DNA of 64,000 nt from the NCBI RefSeq assembly GCF_021390515.1, contig NZ_JAJUXI010000001.1:31937-95936 (forward strand). The letters run 5' to 3'. This DNA is from Dyadobacter sp. CY326 (GTDB taxonomy: Bacteria > Bacteroidota > Bacteroidia > Cytophagales > Spirosomataceae). The position numbers and the translations under genes are program-made. Positions 1-7,337 of this stretch are shown piece after piece. How positions within the stretch are numbered: the stretch's first letter is position 1; the number at the start of each line of letters is the position of its first letter. Below the pieces are notes generated by a model that worked only from the letters and a program-made list of their open reading frames with translations, had not been told where the DNA came from and did not search any database.

Positions 1-735
1 ACCGGCATTGTAACGTGGAAAATCGTTCGAAGGCACAGGGGGAAATTGTTGCAGACCGAGGCATTGCTCTTCGGATGCGCGGGGCTGATTCCGAAAATTT
101 CAGACCAAGATTACGTGAATCAACTACGCATTGAATTTCAATTTCTGAAAGCAAAATATGCTTTGAAAGAGCAACTTATGAGCGGTCATGAATGGAAAAA
201 TCTGCGTATGCGACCGGCTGGTTTCCCAACCGTCCGGCTCGCTCAATTCGCTGCAATATTGAGCAGGACGACAAGCTTGTTTTCGGAAATCATCTCGGCC
301 TCCAACTTTGCAGATTTACAAGCTTTATTCCATGCAGAACAGTCAGAATATTGGCAAGCGCATTATTTGTTTGGTAAAAAATCAAAATCAAAGGTCCCAT
401 TCTTAGGCAAAGATGCTTCAAACCTGCTCATTATCAATGCTGCCGTGCCACTGCTAGTCGCCTACGCCAGGCATCGTCAGCAGTCTGAATTGCTTGACAA
501 GGCCATTTCCTGGTTGTCAGAAATTAACGCGGAAAACAATCGGATCATGAGAGAATGGGGAACTTTGGGAATGAAAGTAAAAACAGCCGCTGATTCACAG
601 TCGCTTATAGAGTGGTATAACAATTACTGTACATTCCGGAAGTGCCTGGAATGTACAGTCGGAGCCGCTCTGGTCCGCGCTCCTTCAGCCCTTAACGAGA
701 TTGACGCCGGTAAGCAGGAAAACGGTCCCGACTAA
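1..735 (+). CDS. DUF2851 family protein, 3' part (5' end outside window)
   Basis: The reading frame is open from the first base, so the gene begins before the window. The visible ~244 residues carry features I associate with DUF2851 proteins of Bacteroidota: a QTEALLFGCAGLI segment near the left edge and a Cys-containing end, NNYCTFRKCLECTVGAAL. Function of the family is unknown. The last 51 bp overlap the convergent small membrane protein gene, so the tail after the conserved Cys segment is probably not under strong constraint. Only the C-terminal part can be judged here. Confidence 0.75.
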   Translation, partial: TGIVTWKIVRRHRGKLLQTEALLFGCAGLIPKISDQDYVNQLRIEFQFLKAKYALKEQLMSGHEWKNLRMRPAGFPTVRLAQFAAILSRTTSLFSEIISASNFADLQALFHAEQSEYWQAHYLFGKKSKSKVPFLGKDASNLLIINAAVPLLVAYARHRQQSELLDKAISWLSEINAENNRIMREWGTLGMKVKTAADSQSLIEWYNNYCTFRKCLECTVGAALVRAPSALNEIDAGKQENGPD

Positions 736-885
736 AAACGGAACGACCGACTCCCATTTGGTAACCGTAAGTCCTAAAACGGGCTTGTCAGACAAAAATG
801 CAACACACGCAAATAACAGGACAGAAATGCCTAAGATGGTCAAAAGTGCGCCGAAAAAGCGTTTGAACTGGGTATTGTTTTCCAT
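685..885 (-). CDS. Small two-helix membrane protein
   Basis: A 66-residue protein with two hydrophobic segments (about residues 10-32 and 46-64) joined by a short loop containing a Lys-Trp-Glu. It starts with ATG and overlaps the end of the convergent DUF2851 gene by 51 bp. I do not recognise the family. The composition (two helices, basic N-terminus, C-terminal Lys-Gly) fits a small inner-membrane protein. It lies 21 bp upstream of cca on the same strand, so the two may be co-transcribed. Confidence 0.55.
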   Translation of the reverse strand: MENNTQFKRFFGALLTILGISVLLFACVAFLSDKPVLGLTVTKWESVVPFLVGTVFLLTGVNLVKG

Positions 886-906
886 TTAAAAAATATGAGG
901 GACAAA

Positions 907-2325
907 TTATGATTGTAAAGTTAAGCCCATTTTTTCGCCCTCATTCACCATGTAAGCGAATGCAGGCTCAAACTCATTGGGAATAATTCCTTCCAAAATG
1001 GCTTCCCGGACCATTTCTTTAATGATGCCGACTTCTTTGCAAGGTTTCAAGCCAAAAGCTTCCATAATCATCTCACCGGTGATCACAGGTTGAAAGTTGC
1101 GCAATTTGTCGCGTTCTTCAAGATCCTTCAACTTTTGTTCCACCAGATCAAAATTGTGCAGAAAGCGCTTCACTTTATCCGGATTTTTGGAAGTAATGTC
1201 CGCACGACAAAGCTTCATTAACGCTTCAATGTCCTCGCCGGCTTCGACCAGCAAACGCCGCATTGCAGAATCCGTGATTTCTTCTTTAGACAAAACAATG
1301 GGACGCAAATGCAGCCGAACGAGCTTTTTGACAAACCGCATTTTCTCATTAAGCGGCAATTTCATCCGTCGGAAAATTACCGGAACCATCCGCGCGCCCA
1401 CTTCTTCGTGATTATGGAACGACCAGCCGACGCGCTTATCGAATTTCTTGGTGGCAGGCTTCGCAATGTCGTGCAAAATGGCCGACCAGCGCAGCCAGAG
1501 GTCATTGGTGTGTTGAGACACATTGTCCAAAACCTGCAAAGTGTGGTAAAAGTTATCCTTATGGCCCTTCCCGTCAATCGTTTCCACACCAAGCAATTCG
1601 ATCATTTCGGGAAAAATAATTTGCAAAATGCCCGCGTGATAGAGCAACTTGAAACCGTAAGAAGGCGTCGGGGAAAGAATTATTTTATTCAACTCATCCG
1701 AAATCCGCTCCATGGAAACGATTTCAATGCGGTCTTTCATTTTAACGATCGCGTCGAATGTATCCGGCTCAATGTCAAAATTAAGTTGGCTTGCAAAGCG
1801 GATCGCACGCATCATGCGCAACGGATCATCGGAAAATGTAATCTCGGGTTCGAGCGGCGTGCGAATGATCTTCTTTTTCAGGTCGCGGATGCCGTCAAAT
1901 GGGTCAACAAGCTCACCGAATGCAGTTTTGTTGAGACTAATGCCCATTGCATTGATTGTAAAATCTCGCCTGTTTTGATCGTCGCTTAGCGTCCCGTCCT
2001 CCACGGCTGGCTTCCTCGAATCTGCCCGATAAGATTCTTTCCGGGCGCCTACAAATTCAATTTCGAGATCTCCTTGTTTAATTTGAGCCGTCCCGAATGT
2101 CTTATAAATGCTGACAAAAACATCCGGTCCCAGCTGCCCGGCAACCATTTCCGCGAGCTCAATGCCGCTGCCAATGGAAACGATGTCAATGTCCTTACTA
2201 TTCCGTTTGAGTATCAGGTCCCTTACAAATCCGCCGATCACATACGCCTCCACACCCAGCTCCGCCGCAGCCTTCGCCACAATTTCGAGTATCGGATACT
2301 GGATTAACTGCTCTTTAAAATTCAT
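907..2325 (-). CDS. cca: CCA tRNA nucleotidyltransferase with HD domain
   Basis: Adds or repairs the 3'-CCA end of tRNA in the cytoplasm. The N-terminal nucleotidyltransferase domain shows the GGFVRD motif (residues 31-36) and the catalytic DxD (D45, D47), followed by the RRDFTINAM segment around residue 120 and the neck with ERISDELNKI. A C-terminal HD phosphohydrolase domain follows, with LHDIAK and a later RLHLRP. Length (472 aa) fits the class II bacterial enzymes with an HD domain. A TACCTTTG promoter element sits only 5 bp in front of the ATG. The first 29 codons are duplicated 0.8 kb upstream (see repeats). Confidence 0.95.
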   Translation of the reverse strand: MNFKEQLIQYPILEIVAKAAAELGVEAYVIGGFVRDLILKRNSKDIDIVSIGSGIELAEMVAGQLGPDVFVSIYKTFGTAQIKQGDLEIEFVGARKESYRADSRKPAVEDGTLSDDQNRRDFTINAMGISLNKTAFGELVDPFDGIRDLKKKIIRTPLEPEITFSDDPLRMMRAIRFASQLNFDIEPDTFDAIVKMKDRIEIVSMERISDELNKIILSPTPSYGFKLLYHAGILQIIFPEMIELLGVETIDGKGHKDNFYHTLQVLDNVSQHTNDLWLRWSAILHDIAKPATKKFDKRVGWSFHNHEEVGARMVPVIFRRMKLPLNEKMRFVKKLVRLHLRPIVLSKEEITDSAMRRLLVEAGEDIEALMKLCRADITSKNPDKVKRFLHNFDLVEQKLKDLEERDKLRNFQPVITGEMIMEAFGLKPCKEVGIIKEMVREAILEGIIPNEFEPAFAYMVNEGEKMGLTLQS

Positions 2326-2340
2326 GCGGCAAAGGTAAAG
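2240..2340. repeat. Direct repeat copy 1: cca 5' end
   Basis: 101 bp covering the first 29 codons of cca and the 15 bp in front of it. The same sequence occurs at 3037-3137, 797 bp away, with only two mismatches that I can count. This copy is part of the functional gene. Between the copies lies a TumE-type toxin-antitoxin pair. Confidence 0.95.
2330..2337 (-). promoter_or_regulatory. Candidate -7 element of cca
   Basis: On the minus strand the sequence is TACCTTTG, a match to the Bacteroidota -7 consensus TAnnTTTG, placed 5 bp before the cca ATG. I see no clear TTG -33 element. If used, the mRNA would be almost leaderless. The element is also present in the duplicated copy at 3127-3134. Confidence 0.35.
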
Positions 2341-2417
2341 AACTTAACTAATCTGTGATAAAACTTGTTTAACCTTTCGGAATATTTAAATTTGTTAACA
2401 TCGGCTTCAAAAATATT

Positions 2418-2687
2418 ATGCTTACGCTGACTAAAAAACAAATCGGCAACTGGGTTTTGTTAGATTACTTAGCCCAAAAACAGCAGTTTCAAGAAAAAAT
2501 CACTTTTCTTGAAAATAAATATAATTCCGGTTTAGAAGCATTTGAAATTGAGATTGAAAACGCTGACTCAGAAGATTTTAAAGCGTGGGAAGATCTCATA
2601 GAATGGAAAGCTTATACTCAGTTCCTATCAGAAATTGATTCAAAAATAGCTGATATCAGGAATGGAGATTTTCAAATGGCTGGATGA
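2418..2687 (+). CDS. Small protein upstream of TumE-type toxin, candidate antitoxin
   Basis: An 89-residue acidic, helix-rich protein (Glu/Asp/Lys rich, no Cys, no signal peptide) that I do not recognise by sequence. Its 3' end overlaps the next gene by 26 bp, the tight coupling typical of a toxin-antitoxin pair, and the next gene belongs to the TumE toxin family; this makes it the likely antitoxin. The pair is visibly AT-richer than cca beside it and is bracketed by the 101-bp direct repeat, both signs of acquisition. Role is inferred from context only. Confidence 0.6.
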   Translation: MLTLTKKQIGNWVLLDYLAQKQQFQEKITFLENKYNSGLEAFEIEIENADSEDFKAWEDLIEWKAYTQFLSEIDSKIADIRNGDFQMAG

Positions 2688-3009
2688 CAAAAGCCTTGTT
2701 GCGGCTTATACAATCAATGACTTTCGAGAGCTTTCAGAAAGCTATTATTTAAATCTGGAAATCAGGTTTAAGGATGACAGCATACTGTATGTCAAAGAAT
2801 TTATAGAGCCAACGCGCCGAAAATATGCCTTTCATTGGCAGAAGAAAACCGGAGAATTAATTGTCCGCTGGGACAATGCACCGCACTTTCCTCAACTATC
2901 CACATTTCCTCACCACAAACATTTCGGCAACGGTTCCGTCGAAGAAAGCACTGATATTTCAATTGAAGATGTTCTCATGTACATTCAAAAAGCTTTAAAA
3001 ACTTACTAA
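2662..3009 (+). CDS. TumE-family (DUF6516) toxin-like protein
   Basis: A 115-residue protein with features I associate with the TumE/DUF6516 toxin family: a strand-rich first half, then YAFHWQKKTGELIVRWDNAPH, then FPHHKHFG and a C-terminal helix SIEDVLMYIQKAL. TumE proteins are regarded as toxins of type II toxin-antitoxin systems. The ATG lies inside the preceding small gene (26-bp overlap), suggesting translational coupling. No second toxin or mobility gene accompanies it. Family call is from memory of the PHHKH motif and is fairly secure; activity is unproven. Confidence 0.75.
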   Translation: MEIFKWLDDKSLVAAYTINDFRELSESYYLNLEIRFKDDSILYVKEFIEPTRRKYAFHWQKKTGELIVRWDNAPHFPQLSTFPHHKHFGNGSVEESTDISIEDVLMYIQKALKTY

Positions 3010-3036
3010 AACCGCTGCCACCAAACCGATCAATAA

Positions 3037-3137
3037 ACATACGCCTCGACACCCAGCTCCGCCGCAGCCTTCGCCACAATTTCGAGTATCGGATACTGGA
3101 TTAATTGCTCTTTAAAATTCATGCGGCAAAGGTAAAG
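3037..3137. repeat. Direct repeat copy 2: orphan cca 5' end
   Basis: Second copy of the cca start region (29 codons plus 15 bp upstream, minus-strand sense). It has no downstream cca body: reading the minus strand it runs out of homology at 3037 and into the toxin gene's 3' flank. The copy differs from the real gene at two positions, so the duplication is recent or gene conversion keeps it similar. Confidence 0.95.
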
Positions 3138-3169
3138 ATTTCTTGTTCTGCCTGACTTGGAGAATAAAA

Positions 3170-3532
3170 TTATCGGGTGAGCTGATAGTCGCCAATGAGG
3201 CTGTTGGCTGATAAATGTAGTCGCGATGCCAGATTGCGGATCATTTCTACGCTTAACTTCCTCTTTTTATTTAAAATTTCAGAAACCCTGCTTTTCCCTC
3301 CGATCGCATCGATAAGATCCACTTGTTTTAATTGCATTTCTTCCATCCGAATTTTGATTGCTTCAATGGGATCGGGCGCTTCGATCGGATAATGTCTGTG
3401 CTCGTATTCATCAATGAGCAGCGCTAACACATCCGCCTCGTCGCTTTCGGGCGAACCTGCTTGCGCGTCAAAAAGGATTTCCATGCGATCGAGCGCCGCC
3501 TGATAATCTTCTGTTGTCTTAATGAGTTTCAT
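3170..3532 (-). CDS. higA: HigA-type antitoxin, XRE family
   Basis: A 120-residue protein with the HigA layout: an N-terminal stretch (LIKTTEDYQAAL, then DEYEHRHYPIEAPDPIEAIK) that in this family binds toxin, and a C-terminal helix-turn-helix (about residues 68-110, LKQVDLIDAIG then SRVSEILNKKRKLS). HigA proteins neutralise HigB ribonuclease and repress their own operon. The ATG sits three bases after the stop of a HigB-like frame, the normal higBA order, but that toxin is truncated, so this is an antitoxin without an intact partner next to it. Confidence 0.85.
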   Translation of the reverse strand: MKLIKTTEDYQAALDRMEILFDAQAGSPESDEADVLALLIDEYEHRHYPIEAPDPIEAIKIRMEEMQLKQVDLIDAIGGKSRVSEILNKKRKLSVEMIRNLASRLHLSANSLIGDYQLTR

Positions 3533-3535
3533 AAA

Positions 3536-3670
3536 TTAAATCGAGTTAGCGTCAATGCGATCATATTCCTGGTGGGTTCCAATAAAACGGATAAATGCCC
3601 ATTGTTTCTCAAAATTGAACTTTACGGTCAGCCGGTAAGCATTGCCTTTTACATTACCCACGCAAAAAAC
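3536..3670 (-). pseudogene. N-terminally truncated HigB toxin remnant
   Basis: Reading the minus strand, 44 codons end in GTHQEYDRIDANSI and a stop three bases before higA. GNAYRLTVKFNF, WAFIRFIGTH and YDRID are the second half of HigB-type mRNA interferases (usually around 95-110 residues). An in-frame TAG at 3671-3673 closes the frame upstream, and within 10 bp the globin gene ends. No start codon fits an intact toxin. It is therefore a remnant whose first half has been deleted or replaced by the globin-side DNA. Confidence 0.75.
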
Positions 3671-3678
3671 CTACTCCA

Positions 3679-4050
3679 TCAACTATTCACCATAAAAAAC
3701 GCTGTTCTGGGGAATCTGTTGAATAACTCATCCTTTAATTCCTTGCTGATGGAAAGGCTTCCTACGGCTGAGAACATGCATTGCAGCCAGGCGATGGCGT
3801 CGTCTTCCGTGATGACGTGCGGCATGTGGCGGGCGCGCATCATGGGGTGGCCGTGGACGTCGGAGTAAAGTTGCGGGCCTCCTAGAAATTGGGTCAGGAA
3901 GAGGCGTTGTTTTTCTTTAATCTCATCTTTATCACTTTTGAAAAGTCTGGAAATGAGTTCGTGTGAAAAGACCAGATCGTAGAATTTATCGGTTAATTGC
4001 CTGAGCGCGGCGTCGCCGCCAATGCGCTCGTAGAGAGAAGCTTCATTCAT
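3679..4050 (-). CDS. Truncated hemoglobin (group II-like)
   Basis: A 123-residue globin of the short 2/2 class: YERIGGDAALRQLTDKFYD at the start, the central LTQFLGGPQLYSDVHGHPMM segment, and RARHMPHVIT carrying the proximal heme histidine. Such cytoplasmic globins bind oxygen or handle nitric oxide and peroxide. The GGPxLY pattern and Trp near residue 88 favour group II (trHbO/YjbI-like). It lies 7 bp after the AMP nucleosidase gene on the same strand and is probably in its transcript. Confidence 0.85.
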   Translation of the reverse strand: MNEASLYERIGGDAALRQLTDKFYDLVFSHELISRLFKSDKDEIKEKQRLFLTQFLGGPQLYSDVHGHPMMRARHMPHVITEDDAIAWLQCMFSAVGSLSISKELKDELFNRFPRTAFFMVNS

Positions 4051-4057
4051 TTTATAA

Positions 4058-4831
4058 TCAATTTTCGAACCGTAAATGCTTCACTGACGCCCCGGATCTG
4101 GCCAGCTCTGTCAGTGACTCAATGCCAATATCGAGGTGCATTTTTACATAATTGGTCGTTACTTTTTTGTCACTGTCTTCCGTTTTCACACCCTCCGGAA
4201 CCAGCGGATTGTCTGAAACCAACAACAATGCGCCATGCGGAATAGAATTGGCGAAACCGACTATAAAAATAGTCGCCGTTTCCATATCAATAGCGATTGC
4301 GCGAATGTCGCGGAGATATTCTTTGAAACTGTCGTCATGCTCCCAAATCCTGCGGTTGGTTGTGTAAACCGTCCCCGTCCAGTAATCCATCTTGTGCTTT
4401 GCAATGCTAGCCGAAACCGTGCTTTGCAACCGAAACGACGGCAATGCCGGAATTTCCGAAGGCATGTAATCGTCGCTCGTTCCTTCCCCGCGAATGGCGG
4501 CAATGGGCAGAATCAAATCCCCAACCTGCGTTTTTTTCAGACCACCGCATTTACCCAAAAACAAAACAGCCTTTGGATTAATGGCTGATAACAAGTCCAT
4601 TACGGTGGCAGCCATCGGACTTCCCATTCCAAAATTAATGATCGTAATGTCCTTGGCCGTAGCCGTTTGCATGGCCCGTCCCTGCCCTTTCACCTGCACA
4701 TCAAATTTCTCCGCGAACATGGTCACATAATTCCCAAAATTGGTTAACAAAATGTAACTCCCGAACTCTTCAACAGCCGTGCCCGTGTAGCGCGGAAGCC
4801 AGTTTTCAACGATTTGTTCTTTGGTAGTCAT
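4058..4831 (-). CDS. amn: AMP nucleosidase (short form)
   Basis: Hydrolyses AMP to adenine and ribose 5-phosphate in the cytoplasm. The 257-residue protein is a purine nucleoside phosphorylase-type fold: INFGMGSPMAA, VLFLGKCGGL, the AIRGEGTSDDYMPSEIPAL loop that is typical for AMP nucleosidases, and AIDMETATIF with the ribose-binding Met-Glu, then LLLVSDNPL. It lacks the N-terminal regulatory domain of the ~480-residue enterobacterial enzyme, as is usual in Bacteroidota. It is divergently placed from the HsdR-N-like gene with about 50 bp between the starts. Confidence 0.9.
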   Translation of the reverse strand: MTTKEQIVENWLPRYTGTAVEEFGSYILLTNFGNYVTMFAEKFDVQVKGQGRAMQTATAKDITIINFGMGSPMAATVMDLLSAINPKAVLFLGKCGGLKKTQVGDLILPIAAIRGEGTSDDYMPSEIPALPSFRLQSTVSASIAKHKMDYWTGTVYTTNRRIWEHDDSFKEYLRDIRAIAIDMETATIFIVGFANSIPHGALLLVSDNPLVPEGVKTEDSDKKVTTNYVKMHLDIGIESLTELARSGASVKHLRFEN

Positions 4832-4881
4832 GAAATCTCTAAGTTTATTGGCTGCCTTTGCTGCGATGCGTATCTTCGTTC

Positions 4882-5331
4882 ATGGAATCTCTGAACCTCC
4901 CTGAATTCGCTTACAAAGTTAAGCAGGTTAACGGGAAACCGCATATTTTCGACATCATACGCAGGAAATTCGTCTCGCTTACACCGGAGGAATGGGTCAG
5001 GCAACATTTTATTCATTTGCTCATTACCGAATACGGTTATCCCAAGTCACTCTTCGCCGTGGAAACCGGCATGCAATACAACACACTGGCCAAAAGAACA
5101 GACATTATGATTTTGTCGGGCGACTCCCTTCCCTTTCTTTTGGTTGAATGCAAAGCGCCTTTCATTTCCGTGAATGATGCCACTTTTGCCCAAATAAGCC
5201 GGTACAATTTCACTTTACAACCTCAATATCTGGCCGTTACCAATGGATTAAGCCATTATTGCTTCCAAGCTGTGAATGGACAAATCCACTTCCTCGACGA
5301 CTTCCCAAAATACCGCGAATTAAACAATTAA
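4882..5331 (+). CDS. HsdR N-terminal-like (HSDR_N_2) nuclease-fold protein
   Basis: A 149-residue stand-alone domain related to the N-terminus of type I restriction HsdR subunits. I see KVKQVNGKPHIFDIIRRKFVSLTPEEWVRQ at the start and the PD-(D/E)xK-type core KRTDIMIL...PFLLVECKAP, where D and the ExK triad (V-E-C-K) are present. No methylase or specificity subunit is nearby, and lone copies like this are common in Bacteroidota, so it is not evidence for a restriction system. The ATG at 4882 gives the family's usual N-terminus; the upstream TTG adds only eight residues. Confidence 0.75.
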   Translation: MESLNLPEFAYKVKQVNGKPHIFDIIRRKFVSLTPEEWVRQHFIHLLITEYGYPKSLFAVETGMQYNTLAKRTDIMILSGDSLPFLLVECKAPFISVNDATFAQISRYNFTLQPQYLAVTNGLSHYCFQAVNGQIHFLDDFPKYRELNN

Positions 5332-5353
5332 ATTTATTGGCTTAAAAAACGAA

Positions 5354-5381
5354 AACCTGCCCGACAAGTGTCGGACAGGTT
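5354..5381. terminator. Hairpin between convergent genes
   Basis: A 12-13-bp stem with one mismatch (AACCTGCCCGACA against TGTCGGACAGGTT) lies between the HsdR-N-like gene and the convergent yceI gene. It follows an A-rich run on the plus strand, which would give a U-tract for transcripts coming from the minus strand, so it most likely ends the marR-yceI transcript. Confidence 0.6.
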
Positions 5382-5413
5382 AATACTATTAGCCATGAAA
5401 ATAAAAAAGTGAA

Positions 5414-6037
5414 TTATTTTGCAGCAACCAATTTCACGTCAATTGTGAAATCGTCGTTGATCATTTTATCTCCCAAGTTTTCAAAGAAAGACTTAGAGTT
5501 GTATTTAATATCATATTTCGAACGGTCAACAACCAATGTTCCAGTTGCTTCCGCACCGGCAGCAGTTGTTTTAACCGTTACAGGGAAAGTTACAGGCTTT
5601 GTGATTCCTTTGATCGTAAGATCGCCAGTTACTTCGTAAACGCCTGTTGATTTTGGAGTTGCTTTTGTTACCACGAATGTAGCATTCGGGTGTTTTGCGA
5701 CTGAAAAGAAATCATCTGATTTCAAGTGACCGATCAATTTTGCATTGTATTCTTTGTCCGTAAGGTCCGTACAAGTAATGCTGGTCAAATCTGCAACGAA
5801 TTTTCCGCCAGTCAATTTAGCGCCGTCCATTGTGATTGTTCCTTCTTTCAAAGCAATTTTGCCAGTGTGCTCGCCAGTCACTTTTTTACCCAACCAGGTA
5901 AGTTCACTTTTAGCGGTGTTTACTTTAAGATTTGTAGCTTTTTTGCCATTGTCTTCTGCTGAAACCGATGCAGAAACGAAAAGGGCAACTGTTAGAGAGG
6001 CGATAAAAAATTTCACAGATTTCATTGTAGTTTTCAT
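5414..6037 (-). CDS. YceI family lipid-binding protein, exported
   Basis: YceI proteins are secreted lipocalin-like barrels that bind isoprenoid lipids. The precursor has a signal peptide (SVKFFIASLTVALFVSASVSA) followed by the typical start KVNTAKSELTWLGKKVTGEHTG and IALKEGTITM, then the conserved HPNATFVVT and GDLTIKGITKPVTFPVTV. I chose the ATG at 6037; an upstream ATG at 6076 would put a polar stretch in front of the signal peptide. The gene lies 67 bp behind a MarR regulator on the same strand, and the two are likely co-regulated. Confidence 0.9.
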   Translation of the reverse strand: MKTTMKSVKFFIASLTVALFVSASVSAEDNGKKATNLKVNTAKSELTWLGKKVTGEHTGKIALKEGTITMDGAKLTGGKFVADLTSITCTDLTDKEYNAKLIGHLKSDDFFSVAKHPNATFVVTKATPKSTGVYEVTGDLTIKGITKPVTFPVTVKTTAAGAEATGTLVVDRSKYDIKYNSKSFFENLGDKMINDDFTIDVKLVAAK

Positions 6038-6103
6038 TTTTGAATTAATTGATTGTTTAATTATTGGGTTATTCATTTCATGGTAATTCTCTAATAATCA
6101 GCA

Positions 6104-6562
6104 TTAACTGTCCGACTCGCGAAGCTTATCAAGCAACGCACTCACTTGTTCTGCCTCCTCAGCCGTGAGCACATTGAAGCGGTTTTCCCATTCCTCCACG
6201 TGCGGATCAAGTTCTTTGAGCAATTGCAGTCCTTCTTCGGTGATCACAACATCCACTGCGCGCCTGTCATTGGGACAAGACGAGCGTTTAGCAAGGTTTT
6301 TAGCCAACAATTTGTCGACCAACCGCGATGTGTTTGAATTTTTATCCAGCATTCTTTCGGTAATATCACTTACCTTGATCGGCGTCATTTGCTGACCGCG
6401 TAAAATGCGCAAAACATTATATTGCTGACTTGTGATGTCGTATTCTTTGAAAAATTCCAGTTGCTTGTATTCCAGCCAATTGCTCGTATAAACAAGGTTC
6501 AATGCGAGGCGCTGATAGACGCTTCGAAATTTTTTTTGTTTGATATCAGTTTCAATGGACAT
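6104..6562 (-). CDS. MarR family transcriptional regulator
   Basis: A 152-residue winged-helix regulator: an N-terminal dimer helix, FFKEYDITSQQYNVLRILRG, the recognition region IKVSDITERMLDKNSNTSRLVDKL, and the wing SCPNDRRAVDVVITEEG. MarR proteins are ligand-responsive repressors. The ATG at 6562 is preferred because a TACATTTG promoter element and two palindromes lie just in front of it; starting at 6598 would place those inside the coding sequence. It stands directly before yceI, its likely target together with itself. Confidence 0.88.
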   Translation of the reverse strand: MSIETDIKQKKFRSVYQRLALNLVYTSNWLEYKQLEFFKEYDITSQQYNVLRILRGQQMTPIKVSDITERMLDKNSNTSRLVDKLLAKNLAKRSSCPNDRRAVDVVITEEGLQLLKELDPHVEEWENRFNVLTAEEAEQVSALLDKLRESDS

Positions 6563-6571
6563 GTTAACTGG

Positions 6572-6579
6572 CAAATGTA
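6572..6579 (-). promoter_or_regulatory. Candidate -7 element of marR
   Basis: Minus-strand TACATTTG matches the TAnnTTTG -7 consensus and lies 9 bp before the marR ATG. No clear TTG partner is visible upstream; the expected spacer region is occupied by the palindrome at 6587-6598. Confidence 0.4.
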
Positions 6580-6586
6580 AATTATG

Positions 6587-6613
6587 ATGTATATACATTT
6601 AATGTTGTAACAT
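6587..6613. promoter_or_regulatory. Paired palindromes, candidate MarR operator
   Basis: Two 12-bp inverted repeats stand side by side: ATGTATATACAT (6587-6598, perfect) and ATGTTGTAACAT (6602-6613, perfect arms with a 2-bp centre), 15 bp apart start to start. They overlap the region upstream of the marR -7 element. MarR dimers bind such short palindromes, so autoregulation is likely. Confidence 0.5.
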
Positions 6614-6727
6614 CTATTTGTGCGGGATTGGTTTCATTTGATAAAAAGATTTTAAAAAAAGTTCTTGAAATCCACTTAAAACGCTTCCTAAACGCCGTAA
6701 AAGAACCTTATATAAATTTTTACATTA

Positions 6728-7306
6728 ATGATATTGCTAAAAAAGCCTCTTATCCTGGCATCCAATTCTCCAAGACGAAAGCAATTACTGACAGATGCAG
6801 GTTTCGATTTTACAGTTGAAGTGCTTCCAACGGATGAAAGTTATCCCGCCGATTTGCCTGCCGAGCAAGTTGCCGATTACATTTCCAAAGGAAAGGCACA
6901 GATGTTTTTGAATGCACGACCGGATTCCCTTGTCTTAACCGCAGACACCATCGTCGTTGCGGATCACGAGATTCTGGGAAAGCCGGCAGATGAGCGCGAA
7001 GCCTTCAAAATGTTGCGCAAGCTTTCTGGCAAAAAACACATAGTAATCACTTCCGTAAGCTTGTTAGCTGGCGAAAGCATTCAAACTATTTCTGATGTTG
7101 CCGAAGTATCTCTGCGTGAATTGGAAGATTGGGAAATAACTTATTATATTGAACAATACAAACCTTTCGACAAAGCAGGCGCTTATGGCATTCAGGAATG
7201 GATCGGGATGACGGGTGTTGACAGAATTGAAGGATCATTTTATACGATTATGGGCTTGCCGGTGCACATTGTGTACGAGATGTTGAAGCCTTATTTTACC
7301 AAATAA
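6728..7306 (+). CDS. maf: Maf family nucleotide pyrophosphatase
   Basis: Hydrolyses non-canonical or methylated nucleoside triphosphates (dTTP/UTP-type activity in the YhdE subgroup) in the cytoplasm. The N-terminal ILASNSPRRKQLL motif is diagnostic, followed by ESYPADLPAEQVADYISKGKA, LTADTIVV with the catalytic Asp, and the C-terminal FDKAGAYGIQEW. Length (192 aa) is standard. It is followed after 31 bp by the GH13 gene on the same strand. Confidence 0.92.
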   Translation: MILLKKPLILASNSPRRKQLLTDAGFDFTVEVLPTDESYPADLPAEQVADYISKGKAQMFLNARPDSLVLTADTIVVADHEILGKPADEREAFKMLRKLSGKKHIVITSVSLLAGESIQTISDVAEVSLRELEDWEITYYIEQYKPFDKAGAYGIQEWIGMTGVDRIEGSFYTIMGLPVHIVYEMLKPYFTK

Positions 7307-7337
7307 CCGACTAATGCCGCAATGAGGCGTGTTTCCA

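Noticed and set aside
1309..1989. 226-codon open frame on the plus strand inside cca
   Set aside because: It is antisense to the catalytic core of cca, has no family features, and its codons mirror the conserved minus-strand protein.
2240..3137. Classical insertion sequence
   Set aside because: No transposase, no terminal inverted repeats; only the toxin-antitoxin pair lies between the direct repeats.
4882..5331. Type I restriction-modification system
   Set aside because: Only an isolated HsdR N-terminal-like domain is present; no HsdM, HsdS or helicase part is nearby.
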